Below, one piece after another: positions 8,157 through 9,837 of a stretch of 9,837 nucleotides of DNA. Numbering within the stretch: position 1 is the stretch's first letter; each line of letters starts with the position of its first letter. The DNA comes from an uncultured Rhodospirillales bacterium. Lineage in GTDB: Bacteria; Pseudomonadota; Alphaproteobacteria; Acetobacterales; Acetobacteraceae. The stretch lies in contig CAIYPH010000755.1 of assembly GCA_903928045.1 (NCBI GenBank), forward strand, positions 1-9,837, written 5' to 3'. Position numbers and translations under genes: made by a program. The notes under the pieces are model-generated. The model made no database searches, was not told the origin of the DNA, and was given only the letters and a program-made list of their open reading frames with translations.

Positions 8157-9797
8157 ATGTCGACGAGTGGTTTCCGTCTCTCCCGCCGCGGCGTAATCGC
8201 AGGCGGTCTGGCCGCTCCGCTGGTGCTGCCGTCAGGCATCCGCACCGGCCATGCGCAGTCCATCAATAAGGAGCGCATCATCCTCGGCATGACGCAGGAG
8301 CCGGTGCAGTTCAACCCGCTGCTGTGGGTCAACGCCGGCACCGAGAACATCCCCGAAGTCTGCATGTTCGACGCCCTGTGGGACGTCGATGAGAACGGTA
8401 CATTTTTCCCTAACCTCGCCTCCAAGATGCCCACCAAGGAGAATGGCGGCATTTCACCGGACGGGCTGATCTGGAAGGTCGAACTGCGGTCGGACGTGAA
8501 GTGGACCGATGGGCAAAAATTCACCGCCAAGGACGTCGAGTTCACCTATCAGGCGATCATGAACCCCGGCATCGCCATCCGCAGCCGCTCGGGCTTCGAC
8601 CTGATCAAGAACTTCAAGGTGGTCGACGACACGCATATCGAGATGGAGCTGTCCAAGCCCTTCATCCCCTTCGCCTGGGCCTGGCAGAACATGCATATCG
8701 TGCCGCATCACCTGCTCTCGAAGGAGGCGGACATCAACAAGTCCGCCTGGAACCAGATGCCGGTCGGCACCGGGCCGTTCCTGCTGAAGCAGCGCGTGGC
8801 GGGCAGCCACATGATCTACGAGTGCAACCCCAACTACCCCCGCGGCGCGCCGAAGGTGCGGCAGTTCATCCACAAATTCGTGCCCGACCAAACCGTAATC
8901 TACGGCCAGATCAAGACCGGCGAGGTGGACTATATGGGCCTCTCCGGCGTGCCGAATGACCGCTGGACCGAGGCGCGCGCCATCCCCGATCGCGTGCTGA
9001 TGAGCGTGCCGCAGCCCTGGGTGCAGTTCATCTACTTCAATTGCGGCAAGCCGCAGTTCAAGGATGCCCGCGTGCGTAAGGCCCTCACCATGGCCTGCGA
9101 AATGCAGAAGTCGATCGACGACGTCTATTACGGCACCACGCCGCGCACCCTCTCCTACCTGCAGCCGACCCATTGGGCCTATAACAACAAGCTGAAGGAC
9201 TACAGCAACGACCCCACCGGCGCCGCCAAACTGCTGGACGAGGCGGGCTGGAAAATCGGCGCCGACGGCATTCGCGAGAAGGACGGCGTGAAGCTGAAAT
9301 TCTCCTGCTCCACCACCGCTGGCGTGCCGGCGCGGCAGAACACCCAGGCGCTGTTCCAGCAGAACTGGAAGAAGATCGGCGTGGAGATGGAAATCAAGAA
9401 CATGCCGGCCTCGGTGGTGTGGGGCGAATACACCACCAAGAGCCAATTCGACACGCTGCTGGTCGCCTGGGAGCCCACCGTGGGCATGGACCCCGACTAC
9501 ACCGCGCGCTGCCATTCCAAGCAGATTCCGGTGAAGTCCGGCGTCGGCTCCAACTACGTGCAGTACGAGAACGCCGAGGTGGACCGGCTGCTCGAACTCG
9601 GCGTCACCCAGGGCAACCCGGAGGACCGCAAGGTCACCTACGGGCGCATCCAGGAGATCCTCAACGAGGAAGTACCCTTCGCCGCCCAGCTCGGGACCGT
9701 GCAGGGTAACCTCGCCAAGAAACAGATGACGGGTATCAAGACCAGCGGCTACACCGTCAACTGCGCTTGGAACATCCACGAGTGGGGCTGGGCCTGA
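8157..9797 (+). CDS. Periplasmic substrate-binding protein, peptide/nickel family 5 (DppA/OppA-like)
   Basis: This 546-residue solute-binding protein delivers ligand to the importer encoded just upstream. The N-terminus carries LSRRGVIAGG (residues 8-17), a twin-arginine-like motif, then a hydrophobic stretch (about 13-25). A likely signal-peptidase site lies after GHA (residue 33), so the mature form begins near QSINKE and acts in the periplasm. Family-5 features are EPVQFNPL near the mature start, a predicted DLIWKVELR-like core (residues about 103-111) followed by KFTAKDVEFTYQAIM, GTGPFLLK, and YFNCGKPQFKDARVRKAL (about residues 292-309). The C-terminal half has LLDEAGW and VPFAAQL. Overall length is normal for the family. 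The binding-pocket residues do not let me name the ligand. Being next to sarcosine oxidase suggests an N-methylated amino acid or a small derivative, but this is inference. The gene is last in the operon and is followed by a hairpin. Confidence 0.92.
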   Translation: MSTSGFRLSRRGVIAGGLAAPLVLPSGIRTGHAQSINKERIILGMTQEPVQFNPLLWVNAGTENIPEVCMFDALWDVDENGTFFPNLASKMPTKENGGISPDGLIWKVELRSDVKWTDGQKFTAKDVEFTYQAIMNPGIAIRSRSGFDLIKNFKVVDDTHIEMELSKPFIPFAWAWQNMHIVPHHLLSKEADINKSAWNQMPVGTGPFLLKQRVAGSHMIYECNPNYPRGAPKVRQFIHKFVPDQTVIYGQIKTGEVDYMGLSGVPNDRWTEARAIPDRVLMSVPQPWVQFIYFNCGKPQFKDARVRKALTMACEMQKSIDDVYYGTTPRTLSYLQPTHWAYNNKLKDYSNDPTGAAKLLDEAGWKIGADGIREKDGVKLKFSCSTTAGVPARQNTQALFQQNWKKIGVEMEIKNMPASVVWGEYTTKSQFDTLLVAWEPTVGMDPDYTARCHSKQIPVKSGVGSNYVQYENAEVDRLLELGVTQGNPEDRKVTYGRIQEILNEEVPFAAQLGTVQGNLAKKQMTGIKTSGYTVNCAWNIHEWGWA

Positions 9798-9810
9798 TTA
9801 GGAAGGAAGC

Positions 9811-9834
9811 GGTTCTTTTTTGAAAAAAAGAACC
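9811..9834. terminator. AT-rich palindrome after the operon, probable terminator or dispersed repeat
   Basis: An 11-base arm, GGTTCTTTTTT (9811-9821), is followed after two bases by its exact reverse complement (9824-9834). The hairpin would have a GGTTC/GAACC base, and the inner A-T pairs would partly open to form the loop. It begins 13 bases after the last stop codon and contrasts sharply with the GC-rich surroundings. There is no T-run directly after the 3' arm within the window, so it is not a textbook Rho-independent terminator on the visible evidence; the sequence ends three bases later. From memory, similar elements are common downstream of genes in Acetobacteraceae. It may be a bidirectional terminator or a repeat. 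Confidence 0.6.
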
Positions 9835-9837
9835 AAA

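Noticed and set aside
8454..9779. A 441-codon open frame on the minus strand opposite the binding-protein gene
   Set aside because: This is the same codon-bias artefact: rich in H, V, G and L, with no recognisable motif, and the plus-strand gene is unambiguous.
1..9837. Search for RNA genes, CRISPR arrays, insertion sequences, defence genes or an undescribed gene cluster
   Set aside because: Nearly every base up to 9797 is accounted for by recognised metabolic and transport genes. No repeats with regular spacing, tRNA-like folds, transposase motifs or unknown proteins were seen.

Overview
The window is a single, tightly packed, all-plus-strand run of nine genes in GC-rich DNA (roughly two thirds G+C by eye). 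The protein sequences look alphaproteobacterial. The SoxB C-terminus, with its GWCYGGFKATPGSG motif, matches the rhizobial/alphaproteobacterial form of heterotetrameric sarcosine oxidase as I remember it. The AT-rich palindrome at the right edge resembles a repeat I associate with Acetobacteraceae. The family-level taxonomy is inference only.

Left half (1-4369): the end of soxB, then soxD, soxA and soxG, the four subunits of heterotetrameric sarcosine oxidase in the usual B-D-A-G order. This cytosolic flavoenzyme oxidatively demethylates sarcosine (N-methylglycine) to glycine. Electrons pass from FAD to FMN to O2, giving H2O2, and the methyl carbon is passed to tetrahydrofolate as 5,10-methylene-THF. 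The genes abut or overlap by a few bases, so they are probably translationally coupled.

Right half (4369-9797): a complete five-gene ABC importer of the dipeptide/oligopeptide/nickel (PepT) family. It has two ATPases (DppD-like and DppF-like), two permeases (DppB-like and DppC-like), and a family-5 periplasmic binding protein last, with a twin-arginine-like signal peptide and the best ribosome-binding site in the window. The first ATPase start codon shares a base with the soxG stop, so enzyme and importer look like one transcription unit. The simplest reading is that the importer brings in a substrate or precursor feeding the sarcosine oxidase, such as an N-methylated amino acid or a small conjugate or peptide containing one. 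The actual ligand cannot be read from the sequence.

There is no intergenic stretch over 40 bases before 9797. I see no internal promoter, no RNA gene, no mobile element and no CRISPR. A hairpin-forming inverted repeat sits just after the last gene and probably marks the operon end. I found no clear undescribed system. The most interesting points are the sox-importer fusion into one operon, possible substrate drift in SoxB, and the terminal palindrome.
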